Part shown: one piece after another, positions 1 through 10,471 of the stretch
How the letters are laid out: every line of letters begins with the position of its first letter
How positions within the stretch are numbered: the first letter of the stretch is position 1
From: Areca catechu
Taxonomy: Eukaryota; Streptophyta; Magnoliopsida; Arecales; Arecaceae
DNA length: 64,000 nt
Assembly: GCA_021397845.1 (NCBI GenBank)
Contig: CM038049.1
Span: forward strand, 108,468,877 to 108,532,876
Direction of reading: 5' to 3'
Translations under genes and position numbers: made by a program
The notes under the pieces: model-generated
What the model was told of the DNA's origin: nothing
The model's input: the letters and a program-made list of their open reading frames with translations, nothing else
The model's database searches: none

Positions 1-2
1 TT

Positions 3-1910
3 AATGAGAAATTGAATGAAGCCAGGAAGAAATACTCCACATATGATCGGGAGCTTTATGCGGTAGTGCAAGCATTAAGGTATTGGAGGCATTATCTCTT
101 ATCGCAAGAATTTGTTTTATTTTCAGACCATGAAGCCCTTAGGTTTTTGAGTTCCCAAAAGAAACTAAACCCTAGGCATGCCAAATGGGTAGAGTACATC
201 CAATCCTATACGTTTGTCCTAAAGCATCAATCAGGAACCGATAATAAGGTAGCTGATGCCCTAAGTCGTAGAACGTTACTTTTAACCTCAGTCAGTACTG
301 AAGTCATAGGTTTTGAAAGACTTAAGGAGCAGTACGAAACCTGTCCAGATTTTGGTGAAATTTATCAGGTTTTGCGTCAAGGACCATCTAGTGATCATAG
401 TGACTATACCCTTCTAGATGGTTATCTTTTTAGAGAGAATAGGCTTTGCATCCCAAGAACCTCCTTAAGAGATTTTTTAGTTTGGGAGATACATGCGGGA
501 GGTTTGGCTGGCCACTTCGGACGAAACAAGACTATCTTGGCTGTTGAGGAACAATTTTACTGGCCAGGTCTTAAGAAACAAGTAGCAAACCTTGTAGCCC
601 GATGTAGGACATGTGCTGTTGCAAAGCAACAAAAGAAGAATACTGGGCTATACACTCCATTACCTGTACCTGAGTATCCATGGCAGGATCTAAGCATGGA
701 CTTTGTTCTAGGATTACCCAAGACCATTCGAAAACATGATTTAATCTTTGTGGTGGTCGACCGGTTTTCAAAAATGGCCCATTTCATACCTTGCTCCCAA
801 ACTTCCGATGCCTCTAGGATAGCCAAACTCTTTCTTGATCAAGTAGTCAGACTCCACGGGTTACCAAAAACCATTGTTTCTGATAGGGATGTCCGCTTCA
901 CAAGTTACTTCTGGAAAACCCTTTGGCACCTATTAGGAACCAGACTGAAATTCTCCACTGCCTACCATCCCCAGACTGATGGACAAACCGAGGTTGTAAA
1001 TAAAAGTCTAGGGAACTTGCTGAGATGCCTAGTGGGAGAAAGTCTAGGGAACTGGGATTTGTTATTGCCACGTGCTAAGTTCGCTTATAACAGTTCGGTC
1101 AATCAATCTATGGGCAAAAGTCCCTTTGAGATAGTCCATGGTTGCAAGCCTAGGAAGCCTTTAGATCTAATCCCACTACCTATTCACACACGAGTCTCTG
1201 AGTCTGCTGAGTCTTTTGCACAGCATGTCACAAATCTACATAAAGAAATCAATAATAAGATCAACCTGAGCAATGAAACTTACAAACACTTAGCTGACTC
1301 ACATAAGAGAGCTAAAGAATTCTGTGAAGGGGATTATGCGATGATTAGGCTCAACCCTGAACGGTTTCCCCCTGGAACCATAAAGAAGCTGCATGCCCGC
1401 AGAGCGGGACCTTTTAAGATCTTAAAGAAAATAGGGCCTAATGCATATGTTTTGGAACTTCCACCTGATATGGGTATTAGTACAACCTTCAATGTTTCAG
1501 ACCTAGTAGAATACAAAGAACCACTACTAATACCTAGTGAGCCTTTTGAGCCAGAAACTTTCATTGAGAGTGAACATATTTACGAGTGTCCACCACCAAC
1601 CTTACCTGAGCAGAGAGAGAGGATTGAGAGAATCCTGGATGACAAGATCATTACTACCAGGAATAAGGACTATCAGCGATACCTGGTTCAATGGCAAGGT
1701 CGACCTGAGTCCGACAACTCTTGGATTACTTGAGAGGACCTGCAAAGACTTAACCCAGACTTGTTCGAGCATTACCAGGGCAAAATTGAACCATACTCGA
1801 CTAGGTCGAGTTCTGCCCACCCTACGAGAATTGGTGTGGACACCAGAAGCCGAAAGAAACTTCACTCCAACAAGGTTAGCCTTATCCCAATTTGGATCGA
1901 AGATAATTAG
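3..1910 (+). pseudogene. Ty3/gypsy pol fragment: RNase H, integrase, chromodomain; one nonsense codon
   Basis: The frame is open at the window edge and starts inside RNase H (YSTYDRELYA, then VADALSRR). The integrase zinc finger follows, with its two His and two Cys between about 490 and 625. The catalytic core has Asp in MDF (near 694), Asp in SDRD (near 880) and Glu in QTEVV (near 985). A GPF-type C-terminal domain and a chromodomain come next (ERIERILDD to WQGRPESDNSWIT). The frame is closed by TGA at 1731-1733 where N1 has CGA. Beyond it the same frame runs on to a TAG at 1908-1910, inside the 3' LTR. Apart from this stop, the visible part of pol looks intact. This is a retroelement enzyme, not a host gene. 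Confidence 0.92.
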
Positions 1911-3103
1911 GTTACCTTGTATCCTTTAGTTCAAAAATATTTTATTTTCAAGAGTCATTTCCTTTTCAAGAATCCTGTAATTAATTTTGAGTTTCAAATC
2001 AAGAGTGTTTATTGAGTCCTGTAATTACTTTTAAAATTTCATTTCCTGTAAGTCCATTTCAAGTTTTAAAGTCTAGGTCAGTCAAGTCAGTTCAGTTGAG
2101 TTAAGTCTAATTCAGTTGAGTTAAGTCTAATCAAGTCTTAAAGCCATGAAAGCCAGCAACAAGACTCAAATTCTGGACCCCAGAATTTGACCACATGAAG
2201 AAGAGAAGACACATCAACCAAGCAAGAGAAAAGGACCATCAACTAGGACCATTGGGCACCACATGTCATTCTTATCCAAGTAGAAGGCCACCTCACCATG
2301 CCACCTCATCAGGTGCCACTTCACCAGCCATCTCATCATCCTTTGGGCGCCAACAAGGGAGATTCAAATTCAAGGAGGTTGGCCACATCCCTCCAAGTCC
2401 TCCACCAAATCCTCCAACCCCCCCCACATCCATCCAAACTCTCCACCAAATCCTCCAACCCCCCTTGTAATCCTCCTTGATTTGGGGAGTTTTTAAATTT
2501 CAAAAGCTAGCTTTGTGAGGCTATTAAAAACCTTGGACACCCATTGTAAAAGAGATTGATTTTGGGAATGAATGAAAATTGAAGTTGAAATTTTGGAAGT
2601 AGAAGTTGTCTTGTATTTTTTTTCTTATGTGAAAGTTTCCCATCCTCTTCCTCCACGCCAAAGCCATTGTTTTTTCCCTAGCAAAGCATCTTCCAAGCTC
2701 AAGTGAAGGCATTGGAGTCGGCCAGATCTTCTCAAAATTCTGTTCTTAGGTCCTTCGAAGTCTTTGAGTTGTGGGCTGGGTTCACCTTAACAAAGAACCA
2801 ACAAGCTGAAGCCCCAAGTCCAGGATTCTGATCTCTGTTATCCAGGTTCTTCAGTTCTGAGCATTGATAGTTTCAAGGTATGAATCAAAAGAAGGTTGGA
2901 AAGCTCATCAAGGTAAGTCCACAATCATTAGCCCCTATTGTCTAGATCTTCTTCCTTCTTAGTTTAGGATTGTGTCTAATCAAGTAAAAGTCCAATTTCT
3001 TATAATCCTTAAGTCTTATTATGATGAGTACAATGCTAGTGTAATTAGGTTTCATTGCTCTACAAACCATATTCAAAACATTAATCATATGCTTGCCGCA
3101 TCA
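1832..3103 (+). repeat. G1 3' LTR (1272 bp)
   Basis: It begins TGGTGTGGACACCA right after the last pol bases and a short purine stretch, and ends TTGCCGCATCA. It matches the N1 LTRs at 7060 and 11110. It differs from them by lacking about 50-60 bases before the AG of an acceptor-like site, and by lacking the 32-base 3' extension. Inside are a duplicated 21-base AGTTGAGTTAAGTCTAAT block (about 2094-2140), a CT-rich stretch (2395-2470) and a consensus splice donor AAGGTAAGT (2910-2918). The proline-rich reading frame at 2195-2470 is a by-product of the CT-rich stretch. Confidence 0.9.
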
Positions 3104-3890
3104 GTTACTTGGTTGTTGGTTTGGGTCAATTGGTTGATTTGGGTGGTTGATTGGGTAAACTGGGTTTGGAATTGGGTACTTTTCTAGGTCCATTGTTCAA
3201 TTAGGGCCTTAAGGAGGGTTTCTAGATTGGACTCCATGGTAGAACTGGATTGGACTTCAGACTCAACTAATTCTGGGTTGGTTTCTATTGGGGTTTGGTT
3301 ATAGTCAACTACTTTTGGGTCTTCTATAGGTGTTTCTTTCTCTAGATCTTCAATAGACTCATCTTCTTCATATGCCTCCACCAAACTTGGATCTGCCTCA
3401 TATATCTCCTCTTCTAAGTCATCTTGGTGAACCAATGGGGTGGTAAGAGGGGTTTGAAGCTGACTAGGATCTGGGGTAACAGGGGTGGGTAAACTAAGGG
3501 TTATGGATTCATAGGTTATGGGTTCAAAGGTTATGGGTTCAAATTTAGGGGTATTAATCCTATAGGGTTCAGGTTGACTGAGGGATAGTGGGTTACTACT
3601 GGGTTCATATCTAGGGACTAGGGGTTCCTGGGGTTTACTAGATTGGATCATTTGGTCAAGTCTGTTATAAATTTGGGTAGTTGATTGGTTCGGCTGGGTT
3701 TCCTCCGGTCAAACCTTTGGTTCATTTGGGCAAACTGATCAGTCATGGCTTTCATGAAGGTCTCAAAATTGGAATCCATGGCTGAGTCGGTTTGGGATGT
3801 AGACTTCTGATACTGGGCTCCTAGCCTAGTGGTTATATACTCAATCAAATAATTAAGATGAGATGATGCAACCAAGCATGCAAAAAGAAA
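3104..3890 (-). pseudogene. E gag N-terminal fragment, frameshifted
   Basis: Two overlapping minus-strand frames (3875-3648, then 3651-3184) give a gag N-terminus. It has an AMDSNFETFMKAM-like segment comparable to AMDPNLETTLRGL in N1. A proline-rich part with FEPIT/YESIT repeats follows, then an acidic stretch (EEEIYEADPSLVEAYEED) of the kind seen in N1 and A. A second METxLETLL-like segment closes just before a stop at 3184. Two initiation-like segments in tandem suggest an internal duplication. Neither the retrotransposon gag core nor a zinc knuckle is present in this fragment. Confidence 0.65.
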
Positions 3891-4924
3891 AAAAATGTTA
3901 GTACAATCTAGGGTTTGGTAAACCTAGAGCCAAAACTGAATGGGTCAGCTCAACTTACACTTAACCCAGTAGCTAATCCTTCCTCTGGCCAGGTAGAGGG
4001 TGGAAGTGTGGGAGGCCCCCCTACTTTCATAGGGACCGAATTAAAAACCATACACCACTTAGGTCATTTGACTTTGGACCCTCAGCCTTAGACACCAGAC
4101 TTCAGTAATAGCCACAGGATTAAATGTACTAGTTGGCCCACACAATTCGAACCCGACCTGTTGGATGTCACCTAGCCCTCTAGGAAAATTTAAGTCTAAT
4201 TAATTTTAATTTAGGCTTGGGTTAGTATGATGATGGTTGTTTTGGGCCCAGGATAGGTGATGAAATCCTGCCCTAATCTGAGATAGTGAATTGTCCTTAA
4301 GATTAGGTTAAAAGATGATGGCAGTCGATGGTCCTGATGCAATCTAAAACAATCAAAAAAATAAAATATTTTATGTGTGTTTTATGAGGTGACAAATTAG
4401 GTTTAGGTTGATTAGGTTAGCAATCAAATTGGGCTTGGGATTGGGGTGTGTGGAAGTTAGTTAAGTTTGGTTGAGTCAAGTGTACAGAATTAGTAGAATT
4501 TAGGAAATTAAGATTTCAGAAGATACAGATTTTGGCATAAATTTCGATGCAAAAAAAGATCTAAGAAATTTTAGAATAGAGGATGGACGGTGATGATGAA
4601 CTCTACCAAATTTGAGGCAAAAAGAAAATCAAATGATGATGCAAATCCTAGGGTTTTCGGACTGCTGCAGAAATCTCAGGATTTTTGTTAGGATTTCTAA
4701 TATGCCAAATTTTAATAAATTAGGGTTTCTATAAAATTAATTAAAAATTATGATAAAATAGAGCACACGACAGAGAATAATTAATGCAAATTTCATAGAA
4801 AGATAAAATTCCTAGGTGGTTGAAATCAGATGGAAAACAGAGATCTAATGCAGTGAACAAGATGCAGGAAATTCGGAAACTAGGGTTTCATGAATCGAAT
4901 GCAAATGAAAACTATGCTAAACCC
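3891..4924 (-). other. E untranslated leader between PBS and gag
   Basis: There is no convincing coding frame. The stretch at about 3987-4100 contains the leader module also found in A (57864-57980), in copia element B (44689-44790) and more weakly in N1 (9347-9402). In the sense direction its landmarks are GGTTTTTAATT, then GGGGGGCCTCCCAC, then CTCTACCTGGCC, and upstream TGGTGTCTAAGG. Confidence 0.7.
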
Positions 4925-4936
4925 ACTCTGATACCA
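4925..4936 (-). other. Primer-binding site of E
   Basis: The minus strand reads TGGTATCAGAGT, 11 of 12 bases complementary to the 3' end of plant initiator tRNA-Met. It lies six bases from the end of the LTR (4943). Confidence 0.85.
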
Positions 4937-4942
4937 AACTAA

Positions 4943-5868
4943 TGGAGGATGACTCTAAGATTGCTAAACATACAGGAAAAATAGTAAACTAATTTTTTTG
5001 TAATTTAATTTGTAGGCTAAACTCTCAAAATAAAGTAAGAACTAGCAGGAATAAAAGCAATGCAAAGAATCATCGTATCGGAATATAACTCATGCAAGAT
5101 AATGAAATAGCCAGGACCTGAGAGTTGAGAAACTCCCGGTTTAGGATAGCTATTCTTCATCAAATCAAAGATTAAGACAAGGGAAGGATGTTACCAATCA
5201 ATGAATTGAAGAACTTTCGATGAAGAGGTCACACAACACTCTGATTGGAGTCTGGATGATGAAGCTTGGTTTCCTTGATTAGATGGCTGATTTGGGCAAT
5301 CCTGGAGGCAAGGAAAGCCTTTTCTGGGAAAGGTGAAACACCTCGGGGATCCTGCAAGCATCAAGGATCAATCAAAATAGCAAATAAAAATTGAAATGAA
5401 AACTAAGGTTTAAGAGAAATATGAATTAAGGTTAGGAGTGGGTGGCTTGGGGAAGAAGAAGCTCCTTGTCTTGGATGGCAGCTAGGGCTTCACTTCCTTG
5501 AGCGTGGATAATCTCCGGGGATGCAGTAGAAAGCTAGGGCAGCAGGGTTCGACCAAGCATAATAAGACTCAGACAAAGAACACCAATCACTCAACACTTG
5601 AACTTGAAGACAAAATTGTATCAGGGTTTTATTTCATAAGAGAGAAGTGAGTACAAGAGGTGGAGGGGTGGGGTATTTATAGAATTCCCATGCCCTCTCC
5701 TAGCTAGGGTTTCACTTAGGTTAACAAGCCTTTTCCTAGTTAGATTACAAGTCCTTCTCCTAGGTTGGTTAGAATTACAAATCTTAAAATAATTAGGAAC
5801 ATAAATCCTAACTAGGTTAGACTAGTCTTCTCCTTCTCACTTAAGGATGCCTCCTGGTGTGGGCACCA
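4943..5868 (-). repeat. E 5' LTR (about 926 bp)
   Basis: On the minus strand it starts TGGTGCCCACACCAGG at 5868 and ends CATCCTCCA at 4943, next to the PBS. A TATA-like box lies at 5681-5674. The first 14 bases are palindromic and also form the start of the plus-strand LTR X, so the outer boundary is shared and no target duplication can be assigned. Confidence 0.75.
5674..5681 (-). promoter_or_regulatory. TATA box of the E LTR
   Basis: TATAAATA on the minus strand, followed by CCCC as in the other gypsy LTRs of the window. This placement is expected for the LTR promoter. Confidence 0.55.
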
Positions 5869-7059
5869 GGATCCGATAGAGGCTCCTCAACCCTCTGTGG
5901 ATCTCAGATTAGGGTTCCCCCTTCTATGAGTCCTGTAATAAGGCCTTGAGCCCAAAGCATTGTCATAATTTCTTGTCAAAATTTGTTTAGTCCTGTACCT
6001 TGACCAATTTGGGTCAAGTTAGGTCATGAGTCCTGTATTTGTTCGAGTCTGAGTTTGGAATGGGCCCAAGCCCAATTGAAGTCACTCTAGTTTTCTTCAC
6101 CAAATCAAGTTCTGGTGGGCCAACCCACCCCTTCCACTTGGGATAATGCCAACTCAGGTGCCACCACAGCTACCTACGTGCTGCGCCACATCAGCTTCCA
6201 GTTGGGCATCCAAGAAGGGAAACAAAGTGGCATCCTCATGCTTTCCACATGCCTTGGGCAACATTGGAAGGAAGAGACACCATCCCCCTCTTCCCTCCCC
6301 CACATCACACCTTGTTCCATCAAAAGAAGGGCGTTGAAGATCCTTGAAGAAACCAAGCCTCGAAGCAAGCCCCCTTCCAAGCTTTCTTTCCAAAGTGTTC
6401 TTTCAAGGAAGGAAGGTCAAAAGACACACTCCCCTCTTCAAGCCCTCAACCATGCAAAGCCCATGGAGCTCTCCCTTGGTCGGCCTTGAATCAATCCAAG
6501 AAGATGGCGTTGAAGAGTCCAAGGAGCACATCCCTCCAAGCAAGCCATGCCCCACTCCTACTTCCCAAAATAAGCATGCTAAGGAAGGAAGTCAAGGGAC
6601 CAATCCCCCTCTCCAAGCCTTTCCTCATGCCACACCCAACCTCAAGTTATTTGGTTGGCCAAAGAGAAGGGATGATGGAAAATTTTGGGTGCCACCATGA
6701 TTATTGTAATTTGAATTTCAAATGGGCCTTGGGTGCCTATTTAAAGGACCCAATCCCCCCCTTGTAGAGCTAATGAATGAATGATTGAGTGATTAATGAA
6801 AAGTTTGAGTTTCTTCCACCCTCCAACCATTGTCTCTTAGGCTAGGTTTGAGCGGAATTGCCTTCGTCCCCAGGGATGTCGAGTGGTGTGAGGCCACCTG
6901 TCCGTTATCCCAGGGCATCGCGAATCCTTCATCCTCCAGGACATCGCATGGTGTGAGGCCACATTCCTTCGTCCTCCGGGACATCGCAGGGTGCGAGGCC
7001 CCAAGTTATCTCCAACTTCGACTTTGGAATCCAGCCGAACACCGGGCTCGGAGCCCCTT
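5855..7059 (+). repeat. X: plus-strand gypsy LTR, first part, interrupted by N1
   Basis: It begins TGGTGTGGGCACCAGG and shares the phrase CTCCTCAACCCTCTGTGG with the LTR at 15171 and AGTCCTGTAATAAG with several others. Its middle holds three near-repeats of a block around GGGATGTCGAG/GGACATCGCA followed by GTGTGAGGCC (6880-7000). No gene is visible; the overlapping proline- and serine-rich frames at 6115-6767 have no recognisable domain. The LTR stops at 7059 at the CCCTT target duplication of N1 and resumes at 12474. Confidence 0.7.
7055..7059. repeat. Left target-site duplication of N1 (CCCTT)
   Basis: CCCTT here is repeated exactly at 12469-12473. This fixes the N1 start at TGGTGTGG (7060). 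Confidence 0.9.
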
Positions 7060-8416
7060 TGGTGTGGACACCAGAAGCCGAAAGAAACTTCACTCCAACA
7101 AGGTTAGCCTTATCCCAATTTGGATCGAAGATAATTAGGTTACCTTGTATCCTTTAGTTCAAAAATATTTTATTTTCAAGAGTCATTTCCTTTTCAAGAG
7201 TCCTGTAATTAATTTTGAGTTTCAAATCAAGAGTGTTTATTGAGTCCTGTAATTACTTTTAAAATTTCATTTCTTGTAAGTCCATTTCAAGTTTTAAAGT
7301 CTAGGTCAAGTCAGTTCAGTTGAGTTAAGTCTAATTCAGTTGAGTTAAGTCTAATCAAGTCTTAAAGCCATAAAAGCCAGTAACAAGACTCAAATTCTAG
7401 ACCCCAGAATTTGACCACATGAAGAAGAGAAGATACATCAACCAAGCAAGAGAAAAGGACCATCAACTAGGACCACTGGGCGCCACATGTCATTCTTATC
7501 CAAGTAGAAGACCACCTCACCATGCCACGTCATCAGGTGCCACTTCACCAGCCACCTCATCACCCTTTGGGCGCCAACAAGGGAGATTCAAATTCAAGGA
7601 GGTTGGCCACATCCCTCCAAGTCCTCCACCAAATCCTCCAACCCCCCCCCACATCCCTCCAAACTCTCCACCAAATCCTCCAACCCCCCTTGTAATCCTC
7701 CTCGATTTGGGGAGTTTTTAAATTTCAAAAGCTAGCTTTGTGAGGCTATTAAAGGCCTTGGACACCCATTGTAAAGGGGATGGATTTTGATGAGATGAAT
7801 GAAAAATGAAGTTTGAAGTGAAGTTGTCTTGAGTTTTATGTGTGAAATTTTTCCTATCTTCTTCTTCCACGCCCAAAGCCACTCTTTTCCCTAGCAATTC
7901 ATCATCCAAGCTCAAGGCAAAGGCATTGGAGTCGGCCAGATCTTCTGCAATTTTTTTTTGTTCACAAATCCTCCTAACCTTTCTTTACATATGTCTCTTT
8001 CTTCCTTAACCTTTGATCTTCAATTGCAGGGTCCTTCGAGGTCTTTGAGTTGAGAACCGGGTTCCCCCTTGACAATGAACCGACAGACTGAAGTCCAAGT
8101 CCAGAGTTCTGATCTTTGTTATCCAAGTCCTCCAGTCCAGAGCGTTGGTAGTTTCAAGGTATGAATCAAAAGAAGGTTGGAAAGCTCATCAAGGTAAGTC
8201 CATAATCATTAGCCCCTATTATCTAGATCTTCTTCCTTCTTAGTTTAGGATTGTGTCTAATCAAGTAAAAGTTCCATTTCATGTAATCCTTAAGTCTTAT
8301 TATGATGAGTACAATGCTAGTGTAATTTGGTTTCATTGCTCTACAAACCATAATCTAAACATTAATCATATGCGTGCCGCATCATTCTTGGTATCAGAGC
8401 GTACGGTGCCGCATCA
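7060..8416 (+). repeat. N1 5' LTR (1357 bp)
   Basis: TGGTGTGGACACCA to GGTGCCGCATCA. Compared with the G1 LTR it carries 32 extra bases at the 3' end (8385-8416). That extension contains TGGTATCAGAGC, a copy of the primer-binding site, and repeats the terminal GTGCCGCATCA. An acceptor-like TTGCAG (ending 8029) and a consensus donor AAGGTAAGT (8191-8199) bound a possible exon of about 165 bases. Confidence 0.93.
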
Positions 8417-8419
8417 AAT

Positions 8420-8431
8420 TGGTATCAGAGC
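8420..8431 (+). other. Primer-binding site of N1
   Basis: TGGTATCAGAGC lies three bases after the LTR end and complements the 3' end of initiator tRNA-Met. A second copy lies inside each LTR at 8388-8399 and 12440-12451. Confidence 0.9.
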
Positions 8432-9502
8432 ATGGTAGAATAAGTTCCTGATTGCATAGCATTAAGTCCTTGAAGTACTTGGATCGGGGGCGTTACCAGG
8501 CCGTCCGGTCTTAGGAGAAAGTAGGGTTTAAACACCCTCTCTTCCCATTCCACGGGGATCTCCTAAGGCGTGTCGGGGTGCCATTGTGATTGACCCGTGA
8601 AAAAGAAAGCCAAAGGACTTCTTAGATTTCATTTGTGAATTTTGCATTGGGCACGTTCTGTTTTTCTGCTTGCTGTATTTTCTGTAGGCTGACTGTAATC
8701 CGCCTGCAACTCCAAAGGCAAGTCATTGATTTTTTATTGAAATATTTTTTTTCTTGTTCCTTTTTAAGTCAGTTATCACCATATTAAATTTCATCATCAG
8801 AAAAAAATTATAAAAAAAATAAAAATTTCTGCAGTTCGACACTGTCATTAGGGTTATGTTCTGTCCTTTTTATCTATCTTCATTTGTAGGATCTGCTTAG
8901 ATTAGTATAGATTTTAGTTTTAAAATTACTTTCATCTACATTGAAACATATAAGTTAGAAATCCTTTGTGAATTTTTCAGAATTTTTGGACATTTTTTTC
9001 ATCACGTTTTCCACACCACTTTCAAATTGCAACACACTTATGCAGCACCTTTGCATTTCATTCATCTCATGAGAAATCAAATTAAGGGCATCAATTTGAC
9101 ATAGGGTCAGGATTTCATCACCTGTCCCTAGCCCAAAAATCACCAACCAGCATATCGATCCCAGCCCATTAATTAAAATTGAGTAGAACGTTAATTGCCC
9201 TAGTGGGTTAGGGACACCAACAAATTGGGTTCAGGTTAGGGTCAAGTTAACTGTGTCAGCTAATTGGTGTGTGCTTACTGGCTTGGTGTCTAGGATTGGT
9301 GCATCAGGGCTTGTGATTTCGTCCGCCTACCTGGCCAATCTCAGATTGGTGTCTAAGGTTGGCAATCAGGGACCTACACTCCCCTCCACCTACCTGGCTA
9401 AGTCCCATAAGTACTACTAGCTAGTTGGTTCACTTAATTAGACTTCTAATTTGTGCTCTAGGTCTAGGAAACCTTAGCTCGAACTTGAGTCCACTTGCAT
9501 GC
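8432..9502 (+). other. N1 untranslated leader
   Basis: About 1.07 kb between the PBS and the gag start without a credible coding frame. The part at 9313-9402 has two tandem versions of a block with TGGTGTCTAAGG and CTACCTGGC. It is related to the leader module in E, A and copia element B. Confidence 0.7.
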
Positions 9503-10390
9503 ATGGAAACTAGATCAGGAGCCTCATATTCACCAGTCCAGACCCAGTCCAGTGTAGCCATGGACCCGAATCTTGAAACCACGCTGAGAGGCCTAAATGA
9601 TCTAATGGCCCAATTGAACCAAATGCTGGCTAAACAATTTTCCTTAGACCAACCAACTCCTACTATCCCATTAGCTCATATGAATGATAGGAGTAAGAAC
9701 CCTGAAGTACAAGTTGAGTTCATGAATACTCAAGACTTAGGGTATCCTCAAACTGAAGGGCTAGGGAAGGAAGAAGGCAAGTCTGAACCTAGTAAATATG
9801 TGTATGAGACTAACATAAGTTTAATAGATGAATATGAAGGGGAAGACTGTGAAGAGAACAACTTTAATACCTTACCTGAGGAAACCTTTGGTAAAGAAAA
9901 GATTATTGAGCCTAGTCCTGAAACATCAGAACAACCAAAATTTAGTGAGGACTTGGTTCCCGTAAGACAATGCCCTCAGGAAGAACCCAATACTTTAGCT
10001 TCGACACAAGAACTCCTTCAGGTACCTGAGAAGAACCCAATCATTATTTTAGAAGACTGTCCTGATGACCTTCAACTACCTAGAAGCATCCCGCCTGTAG
10101 ATCAATATTCAAATCTTAAGGTCATCATGAGTAACCAAGGTCTGTTTCAAGATTCTCCTAAATTATCCCAAGTCTCGGATTCCTATTTCCTGCCTTTTCC
10201 TGAGTCTTATCATAATTTTAGAGCCATTAAGTTTCATTTTGATGAGATTACTAGGTTGCATGAGCCTTTAAAGCCTATTCCTTTTGCTACCTACTTTTGG
10301 AAAACCTTATGGCATTTGCTAGGAACCCATGGTAAATTCTCATGTACATACCAGACCAGGGTCAAACCTAGAGAGTCATTAATCTGTTAG
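9503..10390 (+). CDS. N1 gag-like protein with acidic linker and integrase stub (295 aa)
   Basis: I take the start as the Met of METRSGASYSPVQ at 9503, which resembles gypsy gag N-termini, rather than the first Met at 9425. Residues 1-60 are gag-like (AMDPNLETTLRGLNDLMAQL). Then comes a long acidic linker (IDEYEGEDCEENN, LPEETFGKEKIIEPSPE). The last 60 residues contain SYFLPFPESYHNF and YFWKTLWHLLGTHGKF, the latter a piece of integrase core lacking all catalytic residues. No gag core domain and no zinc knuckle are seen. The same order of segments recurs in F and A. The frame is intact, but whether a protein is made is not known. Confidence 0.65.
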   Translation: METRSGASYSPVQTQSSVAMDPNLETTLRGLNDLMAQLNQMLAKQFSLDQPTPTIPLAHMNDRSKNPEVQVEFMNTQDLGYPQTEGLGKEEGKSEPSKYVYETNISLIDEYEGEDCEENNFNTLPEETFGKEKIIEPSPETSEQPKFSEDLVPVRQCPQEEPNTLASTQELLQVPEKNPIIILEDCPDDLQLPRSIPPVDQYSNLKVIMSNQGLFQDSPKLSQVSDSYFLPFPESYHNFRAIKFHFDEITRLHEPLKPIPFATYFWKTLWHLLGTHGKFSCTYQTRVKPRESLIC

Positions 10391-10471
10391 GTTTAGGCCC
10401 TAGAGAGTCCAATAAAATTCCTCTTAATAAAGATGCCTAGTTCAGTCTGCATTTCGTAAGTGCTTGTGTAA

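Larger units (their letters stand above)
1..3103 (+). mobile_element. G1: 3' part of a Ty3/gypsy chromovirus-type LTR retrotransposon
   Basis: The window opens inside the RNase H part of a gypsy pol gene. It continues through integrase and a chromodomain and ends in a 3' LTR at 3103. The 5' LTR, gag, protease and reverse transcriptase lie outside the window, so age and target duplication cannot be tested. The LTR and the last 630 bases of the internal region are very close to those of N1 (7060-12468), so G1 represents the pol-bearing lineage related to N1. At 3104 the sequence switches abruptly to the gag of minus-strand element E, which G1 appears to have entered. Confidence 0.9.
3104..5868 (-). 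mobile_element. E: minus-strand Ty3/gypsy 5' part (LTR, PBS, leader, gag)
   Basis: Read on the minus strand this is a 5' LTR (5868-4943), a primer-binding site (4936-4925), a leader of about 1 kb and the start of gag, cut off at 3104 by G1. The rest of E is not seen in the window. Its gag N-terminus, acidic stretch and leader resemble those of A and N1, so it belongs to the same broad group. Its LTR tip overlaps that of the plus-strand LTR X by 14 bases. Confidence 0.8.

Noticed and set aside
2195..2470. Pro-rich frame beginning MKKRRHINQAREK (also 7419-7721 and 11469-11786) as a gene
   Set aside because: Present in each LTR copy, spans a CT-rich repeat, differs in frame by homopolymer changes and has no domain.
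4921..4940. CTGATA-containing strings near LTR ends as hammerhead ribozyme cores
   Set aside because: They are the complement of the primer-binding site; the GAAA part and flanking helices of a hammerhead are not seen.
9425..9502. Start of the N1 gag-like ORF at the first Met
   Set aside because: The segment before METRSG is hydrophobic and unlike gypsy gag N-termini, whereas METRSGASY fits them.
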